Shown here in pieces: positions 1 through 8,289 of a stretch of DNA of 64,000 bases. This DNA comes from JAJDFU01 sp964641965. Lineage in GTDB: Bacteria > Bacteroidota > Bacteroidia > Chitinophagales > Saprospiraceae. How positions within the stretch are numbered: position 1 is the first letter of the stretch; each line of letters begins with the position of its first letter. Position numbers and translations under genes: made by a program. Where the stretch lies: NCBI GenBank assembly GCA_964641965.1, contig CAZXLD010000003.1, forward strand, positions 124,001 to 188,000, written 5' to 3'. The notes under the pieces were generated by a model that did no database searches, was not told where the DNA came from, and saw only the letters and a program-made list of their open reading frames with translations.

Positions 1-1174
1 GGCTGGTTCGGAAGATCAGGTCTTGATTTTCCGAGATATTACCGTTTCGAACTTACTACAGGCGCTGTTGATCTGGCAATTGGCTCGGTTGGCCGACCTT
101 AGCTTTGCTTTGGTACTCAAAAGGCGCATCGATGCGCGGGAGGAAAAGGGCCAGGAAACCCGGTCAAGCCAAATCAACCTGAGAGGTGGGACCCGACTGG
201 TTCAATCTGTCGTCTATGTATTAGCTGTAATCCTACTCCTTCAATATTTCCAGGTATTGAATCCCAACCTCTTCCCAGCAGATGCTACGGTTGGCGGAAA
301 CGACCTTGAAGTTCGGATATCCGACCTCTTTGCTTTTCTGTTTATTATTCTGGTAGCCCGACTAATCATCTGGGTGGTTATCAATCTGGGATTGGACCAG
401 TATTACCAAGCAAAAGAGATCGATGATGGCTCGCGCTATGCGATCAATCAGTTGCTTAAATACTTCGTTTACGTAACTGCAATTATTACTGCCCTGCAGT
501 TTATCGGGCTGGACCTTACCATAATCTGGGGCGGGGCAGCAGCCTTGCTGGTTGGTGTCGGTCTTGGTTTGCAACAAACCTTTAATGACCTTTTTTCCGG
601 CGTTGTACTGCTAACTGAGCGATCAGTCCAAGTAGGGGACGTAGTAGATATCCAGGGACTGGTGGGTACGGTGAAGCGGATCGGCATTCGGACTTCGGAA
701 GTGCTGACCCGGGATAACATTGTAGTGGTGGTTCCCAATTCCAAATTGATTGTTGACAATGTGGTCAACTGGAGCCACAATGACAAAAAGGCACGCTTTT
801 TCATCCAGGTCGGAGTTGCCTACGGCTCGGATACTCAATTGGTACGAGAACTTTTATTGAAGGCAGCTCGTGCACACAAATCCATACTGGGGTATCCCAG
901 CCCATTTGTTCGATTCACGAATTTTGGGAATTCATCCCTGGATTTTGAATTGCATTTCTTTTCTCGCAATTTCATTGAGATCGAAAATATAAAGAGCGAT
1001 CTGCGGTTTGAGGTAGATCAATATTTCAGGGATAACGATGTCACCATTCCTTTCCCCCAACAAGATGTATGGTTCCGGAATAACATGCCTGCTCAGCAAG
1101 CCGAAAATGGCACCTCACCATCCGGACAGGAAAAACCCGCTGATAAAGGCTCTGGAATAGCTTCAGATCAGTAA
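1..1174 (+). CDS. MscS-family mechanosensitive channel, 5' partial
   Basis: This encodes a small-conductance mechanosensitive channel of the inner membrane, which releases solutes on hypo-osmotic shock. The reading frame is open to the left edge, so the true start is outside the window; the TTG at 23 is probably internal. Counting from that TTG (383 residues), hydrophobic segments lie near 62-80, 102-122 and 145-165. The Gly/Ala-rich pore helix is near 168-190 (GVGLGLQQTF), and the MscS beta domain follows with VGDVVDIQG, GTVKRIGIR and VVPNSKLI. The C-terminal tail is polar and Ser/Gln-rich. Family assignment is secure; ion selectivity and regulation cannot be read from the sequence. Confidence 0.93.
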   Translation, partial: AGSEDQVLIFRDITVSNLLQALLIWQLARLADLSFALVLKRRIDAREEKGQETRSSQINLRGGTRLVQSVVYVLAVILLLQYFQVLNPNLFPADATVGGNDLEVRISDLFAFLFIILVARLIIWVVINLGLDQYYQAKEIDDGSRYAINQLLKYFVYVTAIITALQFIGLDLTIIWGGAAALLVGVGLGLQQTFNDLFSGVVLLTERSVQVGDVVDIQGLVGTVKRIGIRTSEVLTRDNIVVVVPNSKLIVDNVVNWSHNDKKARFFIQVGVAYGSDTQLVRELLLKAARAHKSILGYPSPFVRFTNFGNSSLDFELHFFSRNFIEIENIKSDLRFEVDQYFRDNDVTIPFPQQDVWFRNNMPAQQAENGTSPSGQEKPADKGSGIASDQ

Positions 1175-1322
1175 GACCTGAAGGTGCACTGACACTTTAA
1201 ATTTGAGTACTCTTCGAAGCAGATACAACCGAATGAACTTGAGGATAGTCCTTCCACCTGAGGACGATTGTGTATTTTTGAACGTTCTTAGCAAATAGAA
1301 AGTAACCTCAACTTCCAAAATT

Positions 1323-1838
1323 ATGCTGTCCCGACTAAGTATTCTCGCCGTATTTGGGCTTTTAGTTTTAAGCAGTTCGACTGGCTTGGCTCAGCGGATT
1401 GCCTACGTGGATGTACAAAAATTAATGAATTCCCAATCGGATTATCTGGAAGCGCAAGAGCAGCTGGATGCCCTGGCTCAACGGTGGCGTCAGGAGATTT
1501 CACAGAAATATGACGAGATCAAAAGCTTGTACAATCGATACCAAGCCGAGCAAGTATTATTGAGCGATGACGTGCGCAGGCAGCGTGAAGACGAAATTAT
1601 GGCTCGGGAATCCGATGTGCGAGATCTTCAAAAGCAGCGATTCAGTCCGGAGGGAGACCTCTTCAAAAGACGACAGGAATTAGTCCAACCCATTCAGGAC
1701 CGCGTATTTAAGGCGATCGAAACCTATGCAAAGGAAAGGGGCTATGATTTTATTTTTGATAAATCGAGTTCGACGTCCATGATCTTCTCCAATCCGGAAT
1801 ACGATAAAACGGAGGATGTACTTAACAAACTGAAATAA
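1323..1838 (+). CDS. OmpH/Skp-family periplasmic chaperone (first of pair)
   Basis: This is a 171-residue periplasmic chaperone of the OmpH/Skp family, which holds unfolded outer-membrane proteins for delivery to the BAM machinery. A signal peptide of about 23 residues ends at GLAQ, followed by the family start RIAYVDVQKL. The middle (about 45-125) is a charged coiled coil rich in Gln, Arg and Glu. The C-terminal part (YDFIFDKSS) matches the Skp body. A -7-like TATTTTTG at 1273-1280 precedes the ATG by 43 bases. It is paired with a paralog 77 bases downstream and then murI, an order common in Bacteroidota. Which client proteins it serves is not visible. Confidence 0.9.
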   Translation: MLSRLSILAVFGLLVLSSSTGLAQRIAYVDVQKLMNSQSDYLEAQEQLDALAQRWRQEISQKYDEIKSLYNRYQAEQVLLSDDVRRQREDEIMARESDVRDLQKQRFSPEGDLFKRRQELVQPIQDRVFKAIETYAKERGYDFIFDKSSSTSMIFSNPEYDKTEDVLNKLK

Positions 1839-1915
1839 TCACAAAAATCACTAGTTTTGCGCCGCCAAAAGGAACCAATTTATTATTTGGCAGCCAGTAA
1901 GTAACAAGAATTATC

Positions 1916-2425
1916 ATGAAAAAAATCATCCAACTGGGCATAGGAGCCCTCTTGATCGTTGGCCTTTCTGTAAGTGCTTCTGCACAAAAGATCGGTTATG
2001 TAAATTCTCTTCAGATCCTTTCAGAAATGCCTGAATACAAGCAAGCTCAGGCCAATATTGAAGCGCTTCAGCAACAAATTCAGAAGAAAGGAGAACAAAT
2101 GGTGAAAGACCTGGAAGCGGATTACGTTGAAGTCAGCCAAAAGGCACAGGCCGGAGAGCTTTCTCCCAAGCAACAGGAAACCGAATCCCAACGCTTGCAA
2201 GGCGAGCAGCAAAAGATTGCGGATTTCGAGCGGGAAAGTGCAGATCAGCTTCAAAAAAAGCAGACTGAGCTCTTGAATCCACTCACCGAAAAACTAAATG
2301 GCGCCATTGAAGCCGTTGCTAAAGAAGGCGGCTATGTGATGGTCCTCGACCGTCAGGTCATTCTATACGGTGAGGCTACCGAAGATCTAACTACCCAGGT
2401 AAAAGCCAAGCTTGGACTACAGTAG
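1916..2425 (+). CDS. OmpH/Skp-family periplasmic chaperone (second of pair)
   Basis: This second OmpH/Skp protein (169 residues) is a paralog of the preceding gene. Its signal peptide ends at SASAQ, followed by KIGYVNSLQIL. The long central helix (about 40-120) is very rich in Gln, Lys and Glu, as expected for the Skp tentacles. A -7-like TAGTTTTG lies at 1852-1859, so it may have its own promoter. The stop codon is two bases before the murI start, so the two are probably co-transcribed and translationally coupled. Tandem OmpH genes are usual in Bacteroidota; how the two divide the work is unknown. Confidence 0.92.
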   Translation: MKKIIQLGIGALLIVGLSVSASAQKIGYVNSLQILSEMPEYKQAQANIEALQQQIQKKGEQMVKDLEADYVEVSQKAQAGELSPKQQETESQRLQGEQQKIADFERESADQLQKKQTELLNPLTEKLNGAIEAVAKEGGYVMVLDRQVILYGEATEDLTTQVKAKLGLQ

Positions 2426-2427
2426 AT

Positions 2428-3246
2428 TTGGGTGAAGCGCTTTCATCCGAACAGCCTATAGGCATTTTTGATTCTGGCATTGGCGGTCTCACAGTCGCCA
2501 ATGCCATTGTCAAATATCTACCCTACGAGCATATCGTTTATTTTGGCGATACAGCTCATCTCCCCTACGGCGATAAGTCCCCGGATTCCATCCGCTACTA
2601 TTGTCTTAAAATCGCCAAATTCCTACTCGAGAAAAATTGTAAGATGATCGTGGTGGCCTGTAATTCGGCCTCTTCCGCTGGCTATCATATATTGCTCGAG
2701 TTTTTTCAAAGGCAAGCCCTTTTTGTCAATGTCGTTGACCCACTTGTAGAAGAAGTAACCCGTCTGAGATCCGTGCAAAAAGTAGGGATCATCGCTACCA
2801 AAGCCACCATTGGTTCCCGCATTTATCAACACAAGCTGGCTGAACAGCAGCCAGAGTGGGAGGTGAAAGCCCTGCCCACGCCGCTACTCGCTCCAATGAT
2901 CGAAGAAGGTTTTTTGGGGAATCGGATAAGTGCTGCCATTCTGGATACCTATTTAAATGACCCAAGCCTGAAGGACATCGACGCGCTGCTCCTGGCCTGC
3001 ACCCACTATCCGCTGATCCGTCCAGCCATCGAAAAATGGTACCACAAGCCCATAGCCATTCTGGACAATACTGATGTGGTAGCCCGCGCTGTTCAACAAA
3101 AGCTGCAGGCCAAAGGACTGCTGAATACCGGCGACCAGCCCGGGACCCAAGCCTTTTTCGTAAGCGACTTTACGGCTTCTTTTCAGGAGGCTACAAGGCT
3201 CTTTTTTGGGCGAACGGTTAAACTGGAAGCCGTACAAATCTGGTAG
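2428..3246 (+). CDS. murI: Glutamate racemase
   Basis: MurI interconverts L- and D-glutamate in the cytoplasm, supplying D-Glu for the peptidoglycan stem peptide. The 272-residue product is of normal length. The two catalytic cysteines are visible: C78 in VVACNSAS and C191 in LLACTHYPLI. The N-terminal substrate motif GIFDSGIGGLTV is near 12-23. The best start is TTG at 2428, two bases after the ompH stop; no in-frame ATG occurs before the conserved GIFDSG motif. The close spacing to the OmpH genes indicates an envelope-biogenesis operon. It faces the Uma2 gene convergently. Confidence 0.96.
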   Translation: MGEALSSEQPIGIFDSGIGGLTVANAIVKYLPYEHIVYFGDTAHLPYGDKSPDSIRYYCLKIAKFLLEKNCKMIVVACNSASSAGYHILLEFFQRQALFVNVVDPLVEEVTRLRSVQKVGIIATKATIGSRIYQHKLAEQQPEWEVKALPTPLLAPMIEEGFLGNRISAAILDTYLNDPSLKDIDALLLACTHYPLIRPAIEKWYHKPIAILDNTDVVARAVQQKLQAKGLLNTGDQPGTQAFFVSDFTASFQEATRLFFGRTVKLEAVQIW

Positions 3247-3319
3247 CCGATATACCGATCCAGCAATTTTATGGGTTGAAAAATGGTGTGGTTCGAATTT
3301 CGGGTAAACAACCGCGTAT

Positions 3320-3886
3320 TTATACCCAAAAGTCGGCCACTCGAATGGCTCCTGCAAGGTCGCTAGTAAGCGTATCCTTGATTCCAAGGGTTAAACCGTT
3401 CCGGTATCCATTTTCGGAAGGTTCGGTATATTGTTCAACCCTGTTATCGATTAAATTAACAATCCAGTATTCCGGTATCCCTGCCCGGGCATAAAGCGGA
3501 ATCTTTATTTCCCGATCTCTGGCCAGACTCGTATCAGAGATTTCAACGACAAGGACAATGTCCTCCGGCTGGGGGTGCTGGTCGGTATAGAAACTGGATT
3601 TAAAATTGAGCACTGCGATATCCGGCTCCGGTTCAGAGTATTCGTCTAACCAGACTGGGTTTTGAACTCGAATAATATAGTCTTTTCCCAAAAGAGGCGA
3701 TAAAAAGTTATTTAGCCGGTCAATAAATCCGGCGTGTCTGCTTTTACTGGGGCTCATAAACACGATTTGGCCATCGAGCAACTCTACACGATCCTCTGGG
3801 CTAAGAATACCAGCCTCCACCAATTGATTGTATTTTGTTGTGCTCCACCGGAAAAGTTGGGGTTCTATGGACTGGAAAGCAATCAT
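3320..3886 (-). CDS. Uma2-family (DUF820) restriction-endonuclease-like protein
   Basis: The 188-residue product belongs to the Uma2/DUF820 family, which has a PD-(D/E)XK nuclease fold. Members are numerous in cyanobacteria and Bacteroidota, and their biological role is unsettled. Visible family features are the N-terminal segment ELLDGQIVFMSP, the active-site pieces EPDIAVL and VVEISDTSL, then DREIKIPLYARAGI and PEYWIVN. The acidic and Lys residues expected of the fold are present, so it may be active. I prefer the ATG at 3886 because the 12 residues upstream (from 3922) are hydrophobic and not typical of the family. It lies at the edge of the accessory island and is transcribed in the same direction as the island genes. 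Confidence 0.85.
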   Translation of the reverse strand: MIAFQSIEPQLFRWSTTKYNQLVEAGILSPEDRVELLDGQIVFMSPSKSRHAGFIDRLNNFLSPLLGKDYIIRVQNPVWLDEYSEPEPDIAVLNFKSSFYTDQHPQPEDIVLVVEISDTSLARDREIKIPLYARAGIPEYWIVNLIDNRVEQYTEPSENGYRNGLTLGIKDTLTSDLAGAIRVADFWV

Positions 3887-4013
3887 ACCTGATAATATAA
3901 ATAGAAGATCGGTAATTGGCAACTTGCCACAGTCATACTAGTATAAGTACCCTAAGATTATAATCCAATGATTAATAAATTGAATTTGGATGCTCTAAAG
4001 GTGCGACCGTAGA

Positions 4014-4390
4014 TCAATCCTTCCCCCTCCCAAATAACAGAGCCGCTTTCAACTCCTGGCTAAACTTGTCGGCGTATACCTCCAGGTAATCGTCGAAATC
4101 CACCTCCATGCTGTGGTACCCTCCTCTACAAACAGTGCGGTAGAAACCGGAGCCATATTTTCCATCTATTTCGATGTTCAGATTGATCCCTTCGACCGTC
4201 GGGACGTATGCAATAGTGAAGGTGAGCCGTTCCCGCTTTTCAGCCCGGCCTGATCGAGCCACTTTTGATAGATCGGTACTTGCATCCTGAAAAAAGTGGA
4301 ATCCTGTGTGAGATCTTCCGCTTGGGCCGCAAGGTTTTGAGCGGTTCCAAAGCACAGCAAGAATAAACAAATCCGTTGGACAACAGGCAT
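4014..4390 (-). pseudogene. Internally deleted, frameshifted copy of the secreted protein at 5940-7049
   Basis: Two adjacent frames carry the two ends of the intact gene at 5940-7049 and nothing of its middle. From 4390 an ATG opens a signal peptide followed by EDLTQDSTFF and YQKWLDQAGL, matching EDLTRDASFF and YQKWLDHSGM. Near 4229-4243 the similarity jumps into another frame, giving LTFTIAYVP, GINLNIEIDG and GGYHSMEVDFDDYLE. These match the last 70 residues of the intact protein almost residue for residue. About 248 codons (residues 51-298 of the intact copy) are missing. This is a decayed duplicate. Production of a short frameshifted peptide cannot be excluded but is unlikely. Confidence 0.85.
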
Positions 4391-4621
4391 TAAGGAAAGG
4401 GATTTAGGAACTCCTAAAATAGGGAAACCTCCAAATTGAATGGATAATAAGTCCAAAATACTCCACCCCGGCCTCCCTTCGGCTTTTCCTTTGGAAGCCT
4501 CGAAGGAAGGCCATTCTCAGGTAATCCTCCAAAAGGTAAAAAGGAAAGAAGACAAAAACTAAGGTGTACTGACGAACCTGACACTTGTACAGATGCCCGA
4601 AGGTGCGGCAGGGTACCAGTG

Positions 4622-5131
4622 CTACATTGTTGTTCTGGAGAGGCGAAAACCGAGATTGCGGTTCCGGCTGGACGGGACGTCGTCGCTGCGATAGGCCACA
4701 CGCAGGTAGGCCGGAAAGCTGGGCCACGAGCCGCCACGGAGCACACGGCCAGTTCCCGAAACGGCTCCCCTTGGATGCTCGACTGAGCCGGAAGAATAGT
4801 CCCCGTACCAGTCCCAGCACCATTCCCAAACGTTACCGCTCATGTCATGCAGGCCCAGACCGCTGGCCCTAAAGTTGCCTATAGGGGCAGTATGATCATA
4901 TCCATCATTCTCACTTTCTGCCTTCCAGCTGAAGTCACAATTCTTATCGCAATAATTCCCGTATTCATCCAGAGCAGAAGCTGAGGAAGTAAGTGGTGGA
5001 TTCCGGGGCCATCCAACTAGTGCTATAATGTCATAGTTTATTAATAAATGTAACATAGCAAATTGGACATAGGAGGGAAGGAGCCTATCTATTTGATAAG
5101 TACAACCTATGCGGAATTCAAACTCAGCCAA
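4622..5131 (-). pseudogene. 5'-truncated SUMF1/formylglycine-generating-enzyme-like fragment
   Basis: The C-terminal half of a SUMF1 (FGE-sulfatase, C-lectin-like) domain is recognisable: APIGNF, GLGLHDMSGNVWEWCWDWYG, RVLRGGSW, LRVAYRSDD and GFRLSR at the end. The N-terminal half of the domain, including the usual RLPTEAEWEYA region, is absent. The first 50 or so residues of the frame look like unrelated sequence. It lies 66 bases after the stop of the EAD11-membrane gene on the same strand. In Saprospiria such domains often occur in conflict-system proteins rather than sulfatase maturation. I call it a remnant; a short expressed protein is possible. Confidence 0.75.
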
Positions 5132-5197
5132 TAGCTCGTACCGAGCATACCCGAAAATGAAACCACAGCCTTATACTCCCTTCCGGGTCAGAGGTTG

Positions 5198-5956
5198 TCA
5201 GTACCCATTTACCCCCTTTCCTCGCTTGAATAAGGAGAATACGATCGTACCCACATACATCCCCAAGGCACTCTCGGCTAAAGCCAGCATGCCGGTCATT
5301 TGCTGGTAGCTCAGCTTGCCCTGTGGCGGTAAGCCAATGATGAAACAGATAACCAACAAGTACAGCGCACAGACGATATAGCCCGTCCATTGAAGCGAGC
5401 GGGGAAGATATCGATCGGTCCTTCCATTGCCGTTGTTCTTTTGCTGATTGAACAGATCCTTGATCATGAGCCCCGTATAGGTAGCGAAAACCGGAACTAA
5501 CAGCGACAGGGTGCTGATAAATTGGTCGGTTGTAAACCCGCCGGTTTCCCATTGGATCCAGAGCCAAAAGATGACGGCTAGCTTGGACCCCAGCAGCAGG
5601 AGAAGCAGATGGAATTTCAGGCTCTTTTCTGAAATCTCCTGCTTTTTTGAAACCCGCTTGCGTTGCTCGCCATCGGGTCCGGGCAGTTCTTCGATCAATT
5701 CCAGTACGGCCTCTGTGATTCGGGCAGATGTTCGGTTCAGGTCATCATAATCTTCCGTCCCCATACGAACATCCCTTTCATAGGCACTATAGCGCTGGGA
5801 TTGCAAGATCACTTCCCGATGCAAAGCGGGCTGTTCCGACGTTTCGAGCAGTAGCTGATCCAGCACCTCCCGGAGGCGGCCGTCGGCTACTAGCTGATAA
5901 AATTCCTGTTTCTGGTTAGTCGGTGCTACTACAGGTTCTTCAGTATCTTTTTCCAT
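5198..5956 (-). CDS. EAD11 effector-associated domain protein with four C-terminal membrane helices
   Basis: The 252-residue product has an N-terminal helical module at about 17-92 (QLVADGRLREVLDQLL, LHREVILQSQRYSAYER, then a short acidic helix LELIEEL). This matches effector-associated domain 11, an adaptor domain of NTP-dependent bacterial conflict systems. A charged linker (95-112) leads to four hydrophobic helices near 114-134, 145-166, 189-208 and 219-242, ending in a basic tail. I infer an inner-membrane protein with EAD11 in the cytoplasm, possibly a membrane-acting effector recruited through EAD-EAD contacts. The ATG overlaps the end of the upstream secreted-protein gene by 17 bases, indicating translational coupling. 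No enzymatic motif is visible. Confidence 0.7.
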   Translation of the reverse strand: MEKDTEEPVVAPTNQKQEFYQLVADGRLREVLDQLLLETSEQPALHREVILQSQRYSAYERDVRMGTEDYDDLNRTSARITEAVLELIEELPGPDGEQRKRVSKKQEISEKSLKFHLLLLLLGSKLAVIFWLWIQWETGGFTTDQFISTLSLLVPVFATYTGLMIKDLFNQQKNNGNGRTDRYLPRSLQWTGYIVCALYLLVICFIIGLPPQGKLSYQQMTGMLALAESALGMYVGTIVFSLFKRGKGVNGY

Positions 5957-7049
5957 ACAATAAAGCCTTCTTCAAATCGACGACAAACTTGGCGGTATAC
6001 CGTTCCAGGTAATCATCAAAATCGACCTCCATGCTATGGTACCCTCCCCGACGTACATTTTTATAGAGGCCTGATCCGAATTTACCATCGATTTCGATAT
6101 TAAGATTTATTCCAGTAGATGTGGGTGCATATTTAATAGTAAAAATGAGCAATTCTCGCTTAATCCAGTTACAGGGAAATCCGAGCCGCCTCAGCCAGGA
6201 GCAAATAATCCCGTTCTCCCGCTCATCGATCAGTACTTCCTTGCAGAGGTCAATCACTTCAAACCGGAGCAATTCTCCATTTTCCAGCAATTCTACTTCC
6301 GGAAAGCGGTTGTAGCAGGTCTGCACTTCGTAGCGGGCTTCCGCATATTCATAAATCATATTATATACCCGATCCGAGGTGAATACCCGGTGAAAATCCT
6401 CTACCGACATGTTGCCTGCCTGTAAGGGCAAAACGCGTTCCACACGCTTCATTTGGGTAATGGCATACACCTGATCATTAGCTCGCTGGTTTTCTGCCGC
6501 CCGGATTTCAGCCAGTGAAACTTGCATGTGTTCCCCCGTTCTCAATCCTTGGAGGTTGGTTGGCCCATATCCCTGGTAGGGCGCCTTGATCAACGGATTG
6601 GATTCCTCCACTTGCACATGACCAAAGTTGAAGTAGACCCTTCTGTAAAACAAGGGGCCCCGCTGGGGACTATAGCTATCAAATAGCTGTATATCAGCTT
6701 GGTGTTGCTCTACCTCCATCAAGGCAGTCATTTTATAAAACAACTGTTGCTCCAGACTAATGGGTTGCTGGCTATCGAAAGAAGACTTTAACTGCCACCA
6801 GGCCTGTACTGCGGCACTTACATCCGTTTGGGTGAATTCCAGGTACAGGGTCAATCGATTCGGGCTTACCCCAACTTCCCGTACACGCAGAAGTGACCCC
6901 ATTCCCGAATGATCCAGCCATTTTTGATACACCCGGGTCTGTTGTTGGAAAAAAGAGGCATCTCTGGTAAGGTCCTCGATTTGCCCCATCGCAGGTAAGG
7001 CTACTATTGCCAGCACCCACATAATGTAGAGGCTCATGGGAGGTTTCAT
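5940..7049 (-). CDS. Secreted protein of unknown function, partner of the EAD11 gene
   Basis: The 369-residue protein starts with a signal peptide (about 1-22, ending ALPAMGQ) and has no other membrane segment, so it is probably periplasmic or surface-exposed. I do not recognise a named family. The N-terminal block (EDLTRDASFF, YQKWLDHSGM) and the C-terminal block (INLNIEIDGKFGSG, GGYHSMEVDFDDYLE) are shared with the decayed copy at 4014-4390. The middle has an aromatic-rich region (QAWWQLK, FYRRVYFNFG) and four Cys near 245, 269, 283 and 293. Its stop codon lies inside the EAD11 gene start, so the two are coexpressed. A role in a conflict system is inferred from context only. Confidence 0.8.
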   Translation of the reverse strand: MKPPMSLYIMWVLAIVALPAMGQIEDLTRDASFFQQQTRVYQKWLDHSGMGSLLRVREVGVSPNRLTLYLEFTQTDVSAAVQAWWQLKSSFDSQQPISLEQQLFYKMTALMEVEQHQADIQLFDSYSPQRGPLFYRRVYFNFGHVQVEESNPLIKAPYQGYGPTNLQGLRTGEHMQVSLAEIRAAENQRANDQVYAITQMKRVERVLPLQAGNMSVEDFHRVFTSDRVYNMIYEYAEARYEVQTCYNRFPEVELLENGELLRFEVIDLCKEVLIDERENGIICSWLRRLGFPCNWIKRELLIFTIKYAPTSTGINLNIEIDGKFGSGLYKNVRRGGYHSMEVDFDDYLERYTAKFVVDLKKALLYGKRY

Positions 7050-7334
7050 GGTATTTCGAGTGTTTAGTAGGTCTCTTCCTAAACCAGATCTTCTCGTAGG
7101 TGCTGTTTTAAAAGGGCCTATCTGCTACAGCAATCCATGCTAAGCGCGCAGGACGTGCTCTTTCAAAAAGGTGAAATATTAATTTTTATTGCATGCAGAA
7201 ATTGGATAATGAGCCAGCGGTTGCATTCCTGCATTAATTAAATGTTAAGGAATTGATTGGAGGCCTGCCTGGATAAACAGGTTGTGGGGTAGACTCAAAA
7301 AAGGTAAATAGCTTGGACATTTGCTTTACCCTAC

Positions 7335-8027
7335 CTACCCCAGCTGAAACTTAATGAACTTGATCTTCCGGCCATCTGCCAGGTGCATCCGTTCGTAATA
7401 CGTTTTGATTTCCAACTCCTGGAAGTCAAGGGTTTTGCTGTATATATCCGGATTATCGTACAGGATATTGATATCCTGCTCCATGGCTAGAACCTCATGG
7501 GTGAATGCATATAATTCAGGAGAATCGGTCTTCAGATTTACTGTGCCGCCGGGACACAGCATCTTGCGGTATTCCTGTAGAAAGCGAGCTGAGGTGAGCC
7601 GCCGGTTGGATTTACTGTTGCGCAGAAAAGGGTCCGGAAAAGTGATCCAAATCTCATCTACTTCCGCCTGTGCAAAGAACAGGGCAAGCTGTTCAATTCG
7701 GGTACGCAGGAAAGCCACATTATCAATGCCCTCCTTCAATGCAATGCTTGCTCCTTTCCAAATCCGCGCTCCTTTGATATCTACTCCAATGTAGTTGCGG
7801 TCCGGAAACCGTCTTGCCAGTTCCAGGCTATATTCTCCACGTCCGCAAGCCAGCTCCAGGGTGATTGGGTTGGAATTTCGGAATTGCCGAGCTGCCCATT
7901 GCCCGCGAAGGTCAACCCGATTACCCTGCTGACCGACTAAATCTGGGTTTTGCGGATCAAAGTTTTCAACCACGTTGGGAAAGGAAAGCAGTTCGGCAAA
8001 CTTTTGAAGCTTATTTCTCTTGCTCAT
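7335..8027 (-). CDS. trmB: tRNA (guanine-N7)-methyltransferase
   Basis: TrmB methylates G46 in the variable loop of tRNAs using S-adenosylmethionine, in the cytoplasm. The 230-residue product has the SAM-binding motif LELACGRGEYSLELA (57-71), the acidic turn YIGVDIKGARIWKGA (79-93) and the TrmB hallmark WITFPDPF (127-134). The C-terminus carries TYYERMHL, typical of the family. The ATG at 8027 is well supported by length. It is transcribed divergently from the unknown secreted protein at 8290 and points toward the accessory island, with about 285 bp between. Confidence 0.96.
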   Translation of the reverse strand: MSKRNKLQKFAELLSFPNVVENFDPQNPDLVGQQGNRVDLRGQWAARQFRNSNPITLELACGRGEYSLELARRFPDRNYIGVDIKGARIWKGASIALKEGIDNVAFLRTRIEQLALFFAQAEVDEIWITFPDPFLRNSKSNRRLTSARFLQEYRKMLCPGGTVNLKTDSPELYAFTHEVLAMEQDINILYDNPDIYSKTLDFQELEIKTYYERMHLADGRKIKFIKFQLG

Positions 8028-8289
8028 AATTCAGATCGCACCAGCTTTCATTTTTTTGGAAAAAAGCAAAATTATGGTTATCCATTGAGCAAAGGAATAC
8101 ATTCTTTTGCTTGTATGATTGAAGGGATCATTTGCTACAGGTACAGGGAGGTATGCTGTCTTACTAAAAGGGGTGCATTCCTTGAATGGAATCTCCTGAA
8201 GTTGCCCTATTTTCAATTTTTACACTTTTTTAACCTCCAGGAGTTAAATAAATCTTGTTCTCAGTATGTTCGTGATAATAAATAGTAGA

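Noticed and set aside
3285..3310. tRNA-like T-loop sequence GGTTCGAATTTCG
   Set aside because: No matching D-arm, anticodon arm or acceptor stem can be built around it.
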